Assembly: GCA_937766455.1 (NCBI GenBank)
Contig: CALLXD010000041.1
Coordinates: 1-53,517, forward strand
Reading direction: 5' to 3'
From: Vicinamibacterales bacterium
GTDB lineage: Bacteria > Acidobacteriota > Vicinamibacteria > Vicinamibacterales > UBA8438
Length of the DNA stretch: 53,517 nucleotides
Translations under genes and position numbers: made by a program
Notes under the pieces: model-generated
What the model saw: the letters and a program-made list of their open reading frames with translations, nothing else
Databases searched by the model: none
What the model was told of the DNA's origin: nothing
Shown here: positions 9,344 through 18,400 of the stretch, one piece after another
Numbering within the stretch: position 1 is the first letter of the stretch
Layout: every line of letters starts with the position of its first letter

Positions 9344-9478
9344 TAGACACCGGAGCGGTGGTTTTTGTCAGGATGGGGTCTCGGTGGTCAGCCAAGACGG
9401 ATGACCTGAGCAACACGCGCGCTGCTGTGACGGCAGCTACCCGGACCTAGGACGGCATGGGCGCCATCCGGCGCTGGT

Positions 9479-11053
9479 TCAGGCTTCGGATTCGCGTGGG
9501 GCGAGAGCCGCAAGCACCCGTCGGCGCTCGCTGTCTGATCGGATGCGCTTGGCCGCCTCGATGTAGGCCGCACGGAGGTCGGCGCTACGTCGTGCTTGGT
9601 CGGAGGCCGCGACGAGCACCCGAGCCTGTTCACCGCTCGACGAGATAGCGCCGACTGACCGGATCACGGCGCTGAGTGAGGCGTCGTCGAGGCGGGCGGA
9701 GGAGAGCAGGCTGACCAGCACCCGGGCGTGCTCCCCCGAAGAGGAAATGGTTTCGACCGCATCCAAGAAGGCGTCGCGCGGCGCCGGCTCGTTCATGAAA
9801 GCGGGGGCCGCGGCGACCAGCACGCGAGCCTTCGCGCCGTTCGACGAGATGGTGTCGACGGACCGCGTGAGCGACAACATGGCAGGTCCGTCGAGGTGCC
9901 CCCCGTCGACGAACGCGACCAGGGCACGCGCGTGATCGCCGGACGACGTGATGGAATCGACCGCGTCAAAGAAGCCATCCCGGACGGCGGGGTCGACACG
10001 GTAGTGATCCACGGCCGCCATCAAGACGCGGGTCTTGGATCCGTTGGACGTGATCCGGCTGGTCGAGCGCAACACCGCGACAATGGTCGAGGCATCGAGC
10101 TCGTCGCGATCCAGCACTCGCCGCAGCACCCGCGCCCGACTCTCGGACGACCGTATGGAATCGACGGCCTCGAAGAACGCTGGCGGGACACCGTCTTCCG
10201 CGTCTTCCGCGCCTTCCCTCGGATCGTCGTACCTGGCCGCCACCGCGATAAGCACCCGCGCCGTGGTCTGACTCGAGTCGAGGGACCGGGCCGACCGCAA
10301 CACGTGACCAACCGTTGCCCGATCCGGCTCGAGGTCGAGGATGGCGTGGAGTACCCGCGCCCGACTCCCCGACGAGTGAATGCTGTCCACCGCCTCGAAG
10401 TACGCTCTTTGTGGGTCTCCAGACGGAAAATACGGCATGGCCTCGATCAGAAAGCTCGCCCGGGTGCCGCTGGACCCGATGCGTGTCGTGGCCTGGTCGG
10501 CGGTCTCTATCAGCTTGGCGGTCGTCAGCGTGCCTTGGGCCAGCAGCGCCGTCAGGTACCGGCTGACCGCAGAGCTGGACTCGAACGCGGCGAGATCTTC
10601 GAAGACCCGATCCACGCCGCCGGCGGCCAGCAGCCGGCCCACTCGGGCTTCAGCGCCGATACCGGTCCGACGAATGGCCTGTAGGAAGATCCGAGCCAGC
10701 TCCTGGCGGGCGTCCGCATCGTCAGGCTGGTCGCGACCATTCACGGTATGCGTCAACCGAACGCGGCCATCGGCCCCCGGCGCTACCCGGACCCGGCGCG
10801 TGCGGAAGCCGCGGCGCTCCTCCACATGGAGAAAGCCCCCTGGCGCGATGTGGGCGACCCCCCGGTCGTCATCCGCGAAGGTCACCTGCCCGGCGCCCCA
10901 CACCTCGAATCGCCGGTTCAGGTGGCTTGAGTGATAGTGGAACGTCGCGTCCTGGTCTGGACCGCGGTCGACCGCGAACACGCATCCGGACGCGAGGATG
11001 GCACTCGACACCAGGGAGACGACTGCGAGCGGCGCGGAGAGACGGCCAGTCAT
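9479..11053 (-). CDS. Exported protein of about ten SSG..ARVL repeats
   Basis: The 524-residue protein starts at ATG 11053, preceded by GAGG at 6 nt (an ATG four codons upstream lacks such a site). The N-terminus is a signal peptide ending LASGC, a weak lipobox, so it may be a lipoprotein. Residues about 40-110 form a beta-rich domain (FEVWGAGQVTFADDDRG). From about residue 170 to the end there are roughly ten degenerate repeats of about 36 residues, each centred on an I-x-S-S-G-x-x-ARVL core (for example ITSSGDHARALVAF, ISSNGAKARVLVAA, ISSSGEHARVLVSL). The repeats are predicted alpha-helical, like a HEAT/TPR-type solenoid. No catalytic motif is seen. A binding or scaffold role outside the cytoplasm is inference. 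It lies between the broken ADOP gene and the efflux operon. Confidence 0.85.
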   Translation of the reverse strand: MTGRLSAPLAVVSLVSSAILASGCVFAVDRGPDQDATFHYHSSHLNRRFEVWGAGQVTFADDDRGVAHIAPGGFLHVEERRGFRTRRVRVAPGADGRVRLTHTVNGRDQPDDADARQELARIFLQAIRRTGIGAEARVGRLLAAGGVDRVFEDLAAFESSSAVSRYLTALLAQGTLTTAKLIETADQATTRIGSSGTRASFLIEAMPYFPSGDPQRAYFEAVDSIHSSGSRARVLHAILDLEPDRATVGHVLRSARSLDSSQTTARVLIAVAARYDDPREGAEDAEDGVPPAFFEAVDSIRSSESRARVLRRVLDRDELDASTIVAVLRSTSRITSNGSKTRVLMAAVDHYRVDPAVRDGFFDAVDSITSSGDHARALVAFVDGGHLDGPAMLSLTRSVDTISSNGAKARVLVAAAPAFMNEPAPRDAFLDAVETISSSGEHARVLVSLLSSARLDDASLSAVIRSVGAISSSGEQARVLVAASDQARRSADLRAAYIEAAKRIRSDSERRRVLAALAPRESEA

Positions 11054-11171
11054 GGGAAACCTCATGGGAGTGACGGATGCTTCACTACCAGCAACGCATA
11101 TGGCAGTGAAAAGTTCCCTCCCCGGGCCCCCACGCTGGTCCCCGACGTGACGAGGCGCTCGACGTCTGTCC

Positions 11172-12473
11172 CTACGGGTCGCGCGTTGGGAAGCGACCGA
11201 TCGCCACGAGCAGATTCAGGCGAGTTTGCTCCAGGCCATCCTGTGCGAGGGCGGCGGATGTCTCCGCGTCGCGTGCCGACCGTTGCGCGTCGATGACTTC
11301 GATGTTGGTCGTGGCCCCAAGCTCGTAGGCGGCCGTGGTGATCTGCAGGACTTCCTCAGCCTGTGCGGCCGATTGCCGAACGATCAGCAGTGCGCGCTGA
11401 CGGCTGGCCACCGCCTGCCGGGCGAGCCGCACTTCGGACCGCGCCTGGATCTGCAGCTGCGTCAGCGCCAGTCGCTGATCCAGCAGAGACATCTGGCGTT
11501 GCTTGCGCACGGCGCGTTCCAGACCGCTCTGAAAGATCGGTTGCACCAGCGACGCCGTAAAACGCCACGACCGTGACGGTTGGAAAATGCCGGCCGGCAC
11601 GACGTACTGCGGATCGAACGACAGCGTCGCCGACGGTCCGACATCCTTCCAGCTATCACGCACGACCCGTTCGGCGGCGCGGATGATGGTGCCTTGTGTC
11701 TTGAAGTCTGGCCTCGCTGTCATCCACGCCGACTCGTCCAGCGTCAACGGCACCACGAATGTGGGTTCCCCGGCGGCGTCCACCGGGCCGTTCTCGGCCA
11801 GCAGGACACCGAGCGCCTCTTGCGCGCTGCGGAGCTCGAACCGCACCGTCTCGAGTCGAGCCTCTCCCGCGGTCGCCTCTTGTGCCGCTCGCAGCATGTC
11901 GAGTCGACTGCCAGCGCCGGCGTCGAGCCGGCGCTCCGCATTGGCCAGATGGGCCCGCGCGGTCTGAAGCGACCGCTCTTCGACGCTGACTTGTCGCTGC
12001 GCCGACACGATGGCGAGATACGTCTGCGCCGTCGCGACCGCGATCTGTGTGCGAACCTCGTCCGCCGCGTCCGCCGCGACCGCCGTCTGGTCCTGCGCCT
12101 GCGCGGTGGCCGCCCACCGGGCGGGCGCCAGGATCGGCACGCTGAGGGTGGGCGCAAAGGTGACTTGATGCCGCGGCTGAATCACGTCGTCGTCGAAGGC
12201 CACGGGTGTATTCACCGTGGTGCTGTTCACCCGCGCCGTCACCGTCGGTCGCGTCACCGCGCGAGCCTGCGACAAAATCGCTTCCGCCCGGCCAATCGCG
12301 GTTGCCGCACGCGCCACGCTCGGATTGCGTGCCATGGCCTCCCGTACGGCCTCGTCGAATCCGACCTTCCGGGGCGCACGCTCCTGCGCCCATCCCTCGA
12401 CTGCCCCCCCGAATTCCCCGCCGACTGCCCCGCCCGCCAGGACGACGAGCAACGCCCCGATCACTCTACGCAT
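11172..12473 (-). CDS. TolC/OprM-family outer-membrane efflux channel
   Basis: The 433-residue protein is the outer-membrane exit duct of a tripartite RND pump. ATG 12473 is chosen because it gives a normal signal peptide (MRRVIGALLVVLAGGAVGGE) and overlaps the stop of the pump gene by 8 nt (ATGCGTAG), a typical coupled arrangement; an ATG at 12503 would overlap by 38 nt. Two OEP repeats are visible: helices such as QTYLAIVSAQRQVSVEERSL and LARQAVASRQRALLIVRQSA, and the closing ELGATTNIEVIDAQRSARDA repeat element. Length is typical for TolC homologues. Last gene of the operon adaptor-pump-channel. Confidence 0.92.
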   Translation of the reverse strand: MRRVIGALLVVLAGGAVGGEFGGAVEGWAQERAPRKVGFDEAVREAMARNPSVARAATAIGRAEAILSQARAVTRPTVTARVNSTTVNTPVAFDDDVIQPRHQVTFAPTLSVPILAPARWAATAQAQDQTAVAADAADEVRTQIAVATAQTYLAIVSAQRQVSVEERSLQTARAHLANAERRLDAGAGSRLDMLRAAQEATAGEARLETVRFELRSAQEALGVLLAENGPVDAAGEPTFVVPLTLDESAWMTARPDFKTQGTIIRAAERVVRDSWKDVGPSATLSFDPQYVVPAGIFQPSRSWRFTASLVQPIFQSGLERAVRKQRQMSLLDQRLALTQLQIQARSEVRLARQAVASRQRALLIVRQSAAQAEEVLQITTAAYELGATTNIEVIDAQRSARDAETSAALAQDGLEQTRLNLLVAIGRFPTRDP

Positions 12474-15400
12474 GCGCGCCTCCCGCTTCGCCGACCGCGT
12501 CACGATGGATCCCCTGCGTGTCTCTACCCGGCGCCAGGGACCGCAGCACCGCGTAGAGGACCGGAATGAAAATCAGCGACAGGAACGTTGAGGCAATCAT
12601 GCCCCCCGCGACGGCCGTACCCACCGAGTTGCGTGCGCCCGAACCCGCCCCCGTGGCCAGTGCGAGTGGCAGCACGCCCAGGATGAAGGTCAGCGACGTC
12701 ATCAGAATCGGCCGTAACCGGATTCGTGCAGCCTCGGCCGCGGCTTCGGCGATGGGCCATCCCTGTTTGCGCAGGTGTTCCGCAAACTCGACGATCAAGA
12801 TGGAATTCTTGGCCGCCAGCCCGATCAGCATGACCAAGCCGACCTGGCAGAAGATGTCATTGGACAGCCCTCGCATGAGCTGGGCCCCAAGCGCGCCGAG
12901 CACCGCGAGCGGAACGCCCAGCAAGATAATGACCGGCAACACCCAGCTCTCGTATTGCGCGGCCAGCACGAGATACACGAGCAGGATGCTCAGGGCAAAG
13001 ATGTAGACGGCGGTCGATCCGGCTTTGAGCTCTTCAAGAGACTGTCCGGCCCACTTGAAACCGAACCCGGCGGGCAGTGTCTCAGCCGCGATCTGTTCCA
13101 TGGCGGCGAGCGCTTGCCCAGAACTGACGCCCGGCAACGGCACACCCGTGACCTCGGCCGACCGCACGAGGTCGAAATGGCTGATCACCGACGGCGCCGT
13201 CTGCTCCCGCACCCGCACCACGGTGTCGAGCGAGACCATCTCCCCGTTTGAGGCCCGCGCGTAGTAGCTGTTCAGATCGGAGGGCTCACCCCGAAATTCC
13301 TGATCGGCCTGCACGTAGACGCGGTAGGCGCGGTTGTTGAAGTCGAAGTCATTTACGTACTGGGAGCCAAGCAGCACCTGCAAGGCGCCGGTAATCTCGC
13401 TGATCGGGAGCCCCAGGCTGCGCGCCCGGTCCCGGTCGATGTCAACCACGAGCTGTGGGTCGTTGGCCGTGAAACTGCTGAACGCCCCCGCCACCTGGCC
13501 CGAAGCATTCGCCCGGCTGATGATCTGCGACGTGACGTTCGCCAGGTCTGCGATGTCACCGCCCGACTGGTCCTGTATCTCGAGCTGGAACCCACCAAAT
13601 TGCGACAGGCCCTGAATCGCCGGAGGAATGACGGGAATGACGAGTCCGCCCGTGATGCCCCCAAGCAACGCCGGCCGGACCCGGTCTAGCACCGACGCGA
13701 GCGACTGCGACGGGTCGCGACGCTCGTCGTACGGCGTGAGAGACGCGAACATCATGCCCTGGTTCGAGGCGGGCCCGGTGAAACTGAAGCCCGCCACCGC
13801 GAACACACCGGCCACTTCCGGTTGAGCGGACAGGACCGCCTCGGCCTGCGCCATGATGTCCACGGTGTACTCGAGCGAAGATCCGCCCGGCGCCTGCACG
13901 ATGACCATCAGGTAGCCCTCGTCCTCGTCTGGCACGAACGCCGACGGCACGGCCTGATAGACGGCCCAGGTGGCGACCAGACCGGCGGCGAACGCGACGA
14001 GAACGGCCCATCGCCAACGCAACGCGCCCCTCACGAAACGGACGTAGAGGCGGGTGCCGCCATCAATCGCTGAATTGACCGCACGAAAAAACACCCCCGG
14101 CGGGCGTGGCTCGCTGTCGAGGAGCAGCGCCGACAGCGCCGGCGTCAGCGTCACGGCGGTGAACACCGAGAGAATGACGGCGCACGCGATGGTGATCGCG
14201 AACTGTTGGTACATCTGGCCGGTGGTCCCGGGGAAGAACGCCACCGGAACGAACACCGCCACCAGGACGATGCCAATGACCACGACAGCGCCGAACACTT
14301 CCCGCATGGCGTCGATCGACGCATCGAGCGCATTCTTGCCGTCCTCGCGCATGTGCCGCTCGATGTTCTCGATGACGACGATGGCGTCGTCCACCACGGT
14401 ACCGGTCGCAAGCACCACGCCGAACAGGGTCAGCGTGTTGATGGAGAAGCCAAACAGGCGCATGAACGCAAAGGTGCCGATGAGAGATACCGGAATCGTG
14501 ATGGCCGGGATGAGCGTGCTCCGCCAGTTCTGAAGAAACAGGAACAGCACGAGCACGACGAGCACGATCGCTTCGCCCAGCGTCTTCACGACCTCCACGA
14601 TCGACTCGCGCACCACGCTGACCTGCTCGAACGCCAGCTCCCAGTGCATGCCGGGAGGAAAGTTCTGTTCCAAGCGGTCCATCTCGGCCAACACGGCGTC
14701 GTAGACCTCCAGCGCGTTGGCCGATGGCAGGAGTTGGATGCCCATACCTGCCGCTTCCCGACCGCTGTAGCGCAGGTCCGATGCGCAGCTCTCGGCGCCC
14801 AATTCCACCCGACCGACGTCCTGTACGCGCACCAACGTACCGTCTGCGCCAGACTTGACGACCACCCGCTCGAACTGCTCGACACCCGTCAGGCGCCCCT
14901 CGGCGCGCACGCTGAACTCGTAGGTTTGTCCCGCCGGCACCGGCGCCTGCCCCACGCTGCCTGCCGCCACTTGCACGTTCTGCTCACGAAGCGCATCGAC
15001 GACGTCCCCCGCGGTCAGACGGCGTCCGGCCAGCCGCTCCGGATCCAGCCAGAGACGCATGGCGTATCGCCGCTCGCCAAACGTCTGGACGTCGCCCACA
15101 CCGGGCACGCGCTTGAGCGCGTCCCGGATGTACACGTCCATGTAGTTGCTGAGGAAGAGTTGGTCGTACCGGTCGTCGTCGGAAAAGAACGCGAGGCCTC
15201 CGATGAATCCGGCCGAGACCTTGATGACCGTAATTCCGTTATTGCGGACTTCGACCGGCATCCGGCCCAAGACCTGCGACACCCGATTCTGCACGTCCAC
15301 TGCCGCCAGGTCGGCGTCGCGGCCGATCTCGAACACGACGTTGATGGTGCTGAATCCGTTGCTGGTGCTGGACGAGGTCATGTACAGCATGCCCTCGACA

Positions 15401-15615
15401 CCGTTGATCACCTGTTCGAGCGGCGTGGTCACCGCACTCTCGACCGCTTGGGCGTTGGCACCCGTGTACCACGCAGTGACCGTGACTGTGGGCGGACTGA
15501 GCTCCGGGTATCGTGCCACCGGCAACGTCGGAATGGCGACGGCGCCTGCCAGCACGATGAGCAGCGCACACACGGTAGCCAGGATGGGCCGACGGATGAA
15601 GACCTGACTGAACAC
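12466..15615 (-). CDS. RND multidrug efflux pump, HAE1 (AcrB/MexB) family
   Basis: From GTG 15615 the protein has 1049 residues, the normal AcrB size, and starts in the family-typical way (FSQVFIRRPILATV). This start lies 1 nt after the adaptor stop (TAG-C-GTG) and is preceded by GGAGG. The longer open frame to 15735 would overlap the adaptor and adds a non-family N-terminus. The proton-relay aspartates are in TGTVVDDAIVVIEN (D409, D410) in TM4. Other family marks are FSINTLTLFGVVLATG, the GTTGQMYQQFAITI segment and C-terminal QVGLVMLIGLAAKNSILIVE. It should export hydrophobic compounds by proton antiport through the channel encoded downstream. Confidence 0.95.
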   Translation of the reverse strand: MFSQVFIRRPILATVCALLIVLAGAVAIPTLPVARYPELSPPTVTVTAWYTGANAQAVESAVTTPLEQVINGVEGMLYMTSSSTSNGFSTINVVFEIGRDADLAAVDVQNRVSQVLGRMPVEVRNNGITVIKVSAGFIGGLAFFSDDDRYDQLFLSNYMDVYIRDALKRVPGVGDVQTFGERRYAMRLWLDPERLAGRRLTAGDVVDALREQNVQVAAGSVGQAPVPAGQTYEFSVRAEGRLTGVEQFERVVVKSGADGTLVRVQDVGRVELGAESCASDLRYSGREAAGMGIQLLPSANALEVYDAVLAEMDRLEQNFPPGMHWELAFEQVSVVRESIVEVVKTLGEAIVLVVLVLFLFLQNWRSTLIPAITIPVSLIGTFAFMRLFGFSINTLTLFGVVLATGTVVDDAIVVIENIERHMREDGKNALDASIDAMREVFGAVVVIGIVLVAVFVPVAFFPGTTGQMYQQFAITIACAVILSVFTAVTLTPALSALLLDSEPRPPGVFFRAVNSAIDGGTRLYVRFVRGALRWRWAVLVAFAAGLVATWAVYQAVPSAFVPDEDEGYLMVIVQAPGGSSLEYTVDIMAQAEAVLSAQPEVAGVFAVAGFSFTGPASNQGMMFASLTPYDERRDPSQSLASVLDRVRPALLGGITGGLVIPVIPPAIQGLSQFGGFQLEIQDQSGGDIADLANVTSQIISRANASGQVAGAFSSFTANDPQLVVDIDRDRARSLGLPISEITGALQVLLGSQYVNDFDFNNRAYRVYVQADQEFRGEPSDLNSYYARASNGEMVSLDTVVRVREQTAPSVISHFDLVRSAEVTGVPLPGVSSGQALAAMEQIAAETLPAGFGFKWAGQSLEELKAGSTAVYIFALSILLVYLVLAAQYESWVLPVIILLGVPLAVLGALGAQLMRGLSNDIFCQVGLVMLIGLAAKNSILIVEFAEHLRKQGWPIAEAAAEAARIRLRPILMTSLTFILGVLPLALATGAGSGARNSVGTAVAGGMIASTFLSLIFIPVLYAVLRSLAPGRDTQGIHRDAVGEAGGAHA

Positions 15616-15616
15616 G

Positions 15617-16774
15617 CTACTGTGCCTCCGCCGGGCGGCCAGCCGAAACACTATCCGCGGAGGACTGTGGCGGCAGCATCTGAATCGGCGCGCCGTCGCC
15701 AATCTTCTGCGTGCCGGACACCACCACGAGGTCACCCTCAGTCAGACCATCGAGGACGACGTAGGCATCCCCAATGACCGGCCCGAGCACGACCGCCCGT
15801 TGACGGGCCACCAAGCCCCCATCCGACTCTTCGGCCACAAACACGAAGCGCTGGTCGTTGACGCGCTGGACCGCCCTGACCGCCACAGACAGACCAGAGT
15901 CCACGCTCCAGACGACATGCGCCCGGACGAACTGATCGGCGCGCAGCAGGCCGGGCCGCACGTTCACAGGCGCTTTGACAAGCACGCTTTGCGTCTGGTG
16001 GTCGACCGACGCCGCCACGAAGGAGATGTGTGTGTCGGCCAGCACCTCGCCGCCGTCGTCCACGAGGCGGACCGGGAGCCCCACCCGAAGACTCGGCGCC
16101 TGCTGGACCGGAATGTTGAGATACGCCTCGAGGCCCACGTTGTCGTCCACGGTCGTCAACACCGTGGTGCGGGTCACGCGGTCGCCAGGGCGCACCGGTA
16201 CGTCCCCCACCACCCCGGCCGTCTGAGCGACCACGGCGTAGTAGCCCAGTTCAACTTCCTGTTGGCGAATCTGCTGCTCGATAACCTGGAGTTGCGCCTC
16301 GGCGGTCTTGAGCGACGTAGTCGCCTGGTCCAACTCCTGCTGGCTCATCGCACCCGCCGCGACGAGCTGCGTCGCGCGCTCGGCCTGCTGTCGAGCGAAC
16401 GCAATGTCGGCCTCGCGCGCCACCTGCTGCGCCTCGAGGCTGGACACCAGCGCCCGTTGCGCACTGGCGTCGATCTCGAACATCGGTGTTCCCGGCGTCA
16501 CCCGTTCGCCTGACGAGACGAGAATCCGAACGAGAAAACCCTCGGCCTGAGCTTGAATGGTCGTGGACCGCCGAGATTTGAGCGTGCCGACGAACTCGCT
16601 GACCCGTTCGACCGGGCTCGCCTCGAGCGCGACAAACTCAACCGGCGTCGCCGGGGGGGGACTAGGCGGAGGCCCGGGTGGCGGCGCCGTACACGCGGCG
16701 ACGAGGCAAAACAGCGCCAACACGGCCCAGTGCGGACGCGTACGGCGGACGGCATGAGTGACACACATCTGCAT
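15617..16774 (-). CDS. RND efflux periplasmic adaptor (membrane fusion) lipoprotein
   Basis: This 385-residue protein is the AcrA/MexA-type adaptor linking pump and channel. The N-terminus has a signal peptide with lipobox LVAAC followed by a proline-rich linker, indicating a lipoprotein. Domain order: first half of the lipoyl/barrel domain (FVGTLKSRRSTTIQAQAEGF), a long alpha-hairpin (about 110-180; EQQIRQQEVELG at the end), then GVVGDVPVRPGDRVTRTTVL, the beta-barrel and the membrane-proximal domain ending VVVSGTQKIGDGAPIQML. First gene of the operon; the pump starts 1 nt after its stop. A second ATG two codons downstream is an alternative start. Confidence 0.93.
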   Translation of the reverse strand: MQMCVTHAVRRTRPHWAVLALFCLVAACTAPPPGPPPSPPPATPVEFVALEASPVERVSEFVGTLKSRRSTTIQAQAEGFLVRILVSSGERVTPGTPMFEIDASAQRALVSSLEAQQVAREADIAFARQQAERATQLVAAGAMSQQELDQATTSLKTAEAQLQVIEQQIRQQEVELGYYAVVAQTAGVVGDVPVRPGDRVTRTTVLTTVDDNVGLEAYLNIPVQQAPSLRVGLPVRLVDDGGEVLADTHISFVAASVDHQTQSVLVKAPVNVRPGLLRADQFVRAHVVWSVDSGLSVAVRAVQRVNDQRFVFVAEESDGGLVARQRAVVLGPVIGDAYVVLDGLTEGDLVVVSGTQKIGDGAPIQMLPPQSSADSVSAGRPAEAQ

Positions 16775-17132
16775 TTGAACCTGTGTGAAGCTGAGACCTG
16801 TACATCAGGCCGACGATGGCTTCTTCCTACGATTCCTGATTGGAGCCGGCCCGGGTTGGGTACCCGCGCCTCTCGAACCACGTGTCGGGGCTGTAGAACC
16901 CGCCACCTACACCTGGGTGCCGAGCCGCTACAGGATCGGGAGCTTCCCCACTCACGGCTTCATCGCCGCGATCGAGGTCAACACGCCCTAGGGATAGTGT
17001 AGCGCTGGAGACCCGTCGCTAGAAAATTTTCTTCGCCATCGAGAGCAGACCCGATGCAGTCGTGGGTCCACGTCGCCAACGTCCGCCTAGTTGATACACT
17101 CTCCGTCGCAGGAAAGATCAGATCGAGGGACG
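16775..17132. other. Intergenic region between efflux operon and a small exported gene
   Basis: About 360 bp between divergent genes with no supported coding region. It should hold the promoter of the efflux operon. A short AT-rich palindrome GAAAATTTTC lies at 17022-17031. No regulator gene (TetR, MarR or LysR type) is adjacent, so control of the pump cannot be read from this window. Confidence 0.5.
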
Positions 17133-17135
17133 ATG

Positions 17136-17546
17136 ATGAACCGATGGCTTCAGGCCGTGTCGCTGGTTGGGATCACCGCGCTGGGATGCGCCCAGGCACA
17201 GGCGGACGAGGAGAGCCTGCGTAATTCGTTCGCGGAACGGATCGCCTCCAGCGCCTTCGTCAGCGACTTCGAGCGGGACGGGCCCGAGCTCCGCTTCTCC
17301 GGTCCGGACGGTGAAGGCAACACCACCGACTGGGTCGTGCGCATCGAGACGTCATTCGTCGAACCCAACGAATTCGACGACGCGTCCCCTTTTGTAGGAC
17401 GCATCCTCTCCGAATGGGAGCAGGACGGGGACGTCGCGGAGTTCCTTGGCAACATGACCGCGATCCCGCAAGAGTTCCTCGATCGCGGGCTGGCGCAAGA
17501 ATGCTGGGCCAACTGGATAGAGGTGAACCGCGCCTGGGACTGGTAA
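17136..17546 (+). CDS. Small exported protein of unknown function
   Basis: The 136-residue product begins at the second of two adjacent ATGs (17136), which places GAGGGA at a better distance than ATG 17133. Residues 1-23 form a signal peptide (MNRWLQAVSLVGITALGC, then AQAQA before DEE). The mature part is acidic, rich in D and E, and ends in a tryptophan-rich tail (ECWANWIEVNRAWDW). No family is recognised. It stands alone on the plus strand, facing the ribosome-associated factor gene. Codon use is like its neighbours. Confidence 0.65.
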   Translation: MNRWLQAVSLVGITALGCAQAQADEESLRNSFAERIASSAFVSDFERDGPELRFSGPDGEGNTTDWVVRIETSFVEPNEFDDASPFVGRILSEWEQDGDVAEFLGNMTAIPQEFLDRGLAQECWANWIEVNRAWDW

Positions 17547-17645
17547 CGCGGCCGCGCACGAGCCAACTGGCCGAACCCGGCGCAGCGATGGTTCGCCGCC
17601 CCACGGCGTCTCAATGAATAGCGTCGGCCACACTACCCTGTCGAA

Positions 17646-18023
17646 TCATTCTCCGGGCGTCGGCTCGTCCGTGTCCACGCTTCCATCCCGATCGGGACCA
17701 GCCCCTGGGACGGCTTCTGCCCGGCGGCGGCGGGCCTGCCACTTCCCTTTCAAGGTCTGGGCCTGGTGCATCACCTTGTCCACCGCGGCGCCCACGGCCA
17801 CCGGCCAGCTCTCGCCGGTGCCGACGCCGTGCAGACGATGGTTGCCACGCGCGTGCACCACAAACTCAGTCTGATAGTGGGGCCGCTCGGCGGCGGTCAT
17901 TACCATGTCGGCCGAAACAGCCGCATCGCCCAGCAGGCGGTCCAGCGGCGCGAGCCGCTGCTGGATCAACTCTCGGAGTTCCTCGGTCACCTCGACGTGT
18001 CGCCCGGTCAGAGTGCAGTCCAT
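17646..18023 (-). CDS. Ribosome hibernation / RaiA-HPF family protein (short form)
   Basis: The 125-residue protein has the sigma-54 modulation/HPF fold signature: N-terminal MDCTLTGRHVEVTEELRELI, then LDRLLGD, ERPHYQTEFVVHARG and the helix VGAAVDKVMHQAQTLKGKW. Family members bind the 30S decoding region and promote inactive ribosomes in stationary phase. The tail after KGKWQARRRR is proline- and acid-rich and non-conserved. ATG 18023 gives the family-typical N-terminus; the frame extends to ATG 18053, from which the AGGAAGG at 18035-18045 would be internal. It lacks the long-HPF C-terminal dimerisation domain. Confidence 0.85.
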   Translation of the reverse strand: MDCTLTGRHVEVTEELRELIQQRLAPLDRLLGDAAVSADMVMTAAERPHYQTEFVVHARGNHRLHGVGTGESWPVAVGAAVDKVMHQAQTLKGKWQARRRRAEAVPGAGPDRDGSVDTDEPTPGE

Positions 18024-18226
18024 TGGAATCCGCGTCCCCCTTCCTCTCGTCATCGTTCAGGGTGTATCGCAGCGTGTGATGCACGGCACCACAGAACAAC
18101 ACGGTGCGCTGACTCGGCGGGATTGTCAACTCGAGGCATCGAGCCCGCTTTCCCCCATCAGGGCGAGACGATGCACGTGTTCCTCGTTCTGGCCACGGCC
18201 CAGACGGCCGACCCCCCAGCCGCGCT

Positions 18227-18400
18227 TCAGATCAGTCGCTCGACGTACTCCTTGAGTGCGACGGCATTGTTGAAGCGCAGTTCTCGGGACGCGAAGACGA
18301 ACGTCACCGGTCCTGCTCGCATACGCGCGAGAATCGGGCTCACCGAGTCTTTTCGAGCGTTCAACTCCTCGAGATACTTGCGCGTGAACGGTTTTGACAT
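18227..18400 (-). pseudogene. C-terminal fragment of a DUF488 protein
   Basis: On the minus strand ATG 18400 to TGA 18227 encodes 57 residues matching only the C-terminal part of DUF488: FTRKYLEELNAR, then ARMRAGPVTFVFASRELRFN and NAVALKEYVERLI. Full-length family members are about twice as long, and the N-terminal half is absent. The fragment begins exactly where the rhodanese gene begins on the other strand, with the two ATGs sharing CATG (18398-18401). This looks like a deletion that removed the 5' parts of two divergent genes. Whether the fragment is expressed is unknown. Confidence 0.7.

Noticed and set aside
12504..12600. Longer TolC start at 12503 and longer pump start at 15735
   Set aside because: Both add non-family residues. 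The shorter starts give a signal peptide (12473) or the usual pump N-terminus with a GGAGG site (15615), and tight operon spacing.
17766..18398. Upstream extension of the rhodanese reading frame
   Set aside because: It has no family similarity and overlaps the HPF gene and the DUF488 fragment on the other strand; the rhodanese similarity begins at about 18405.
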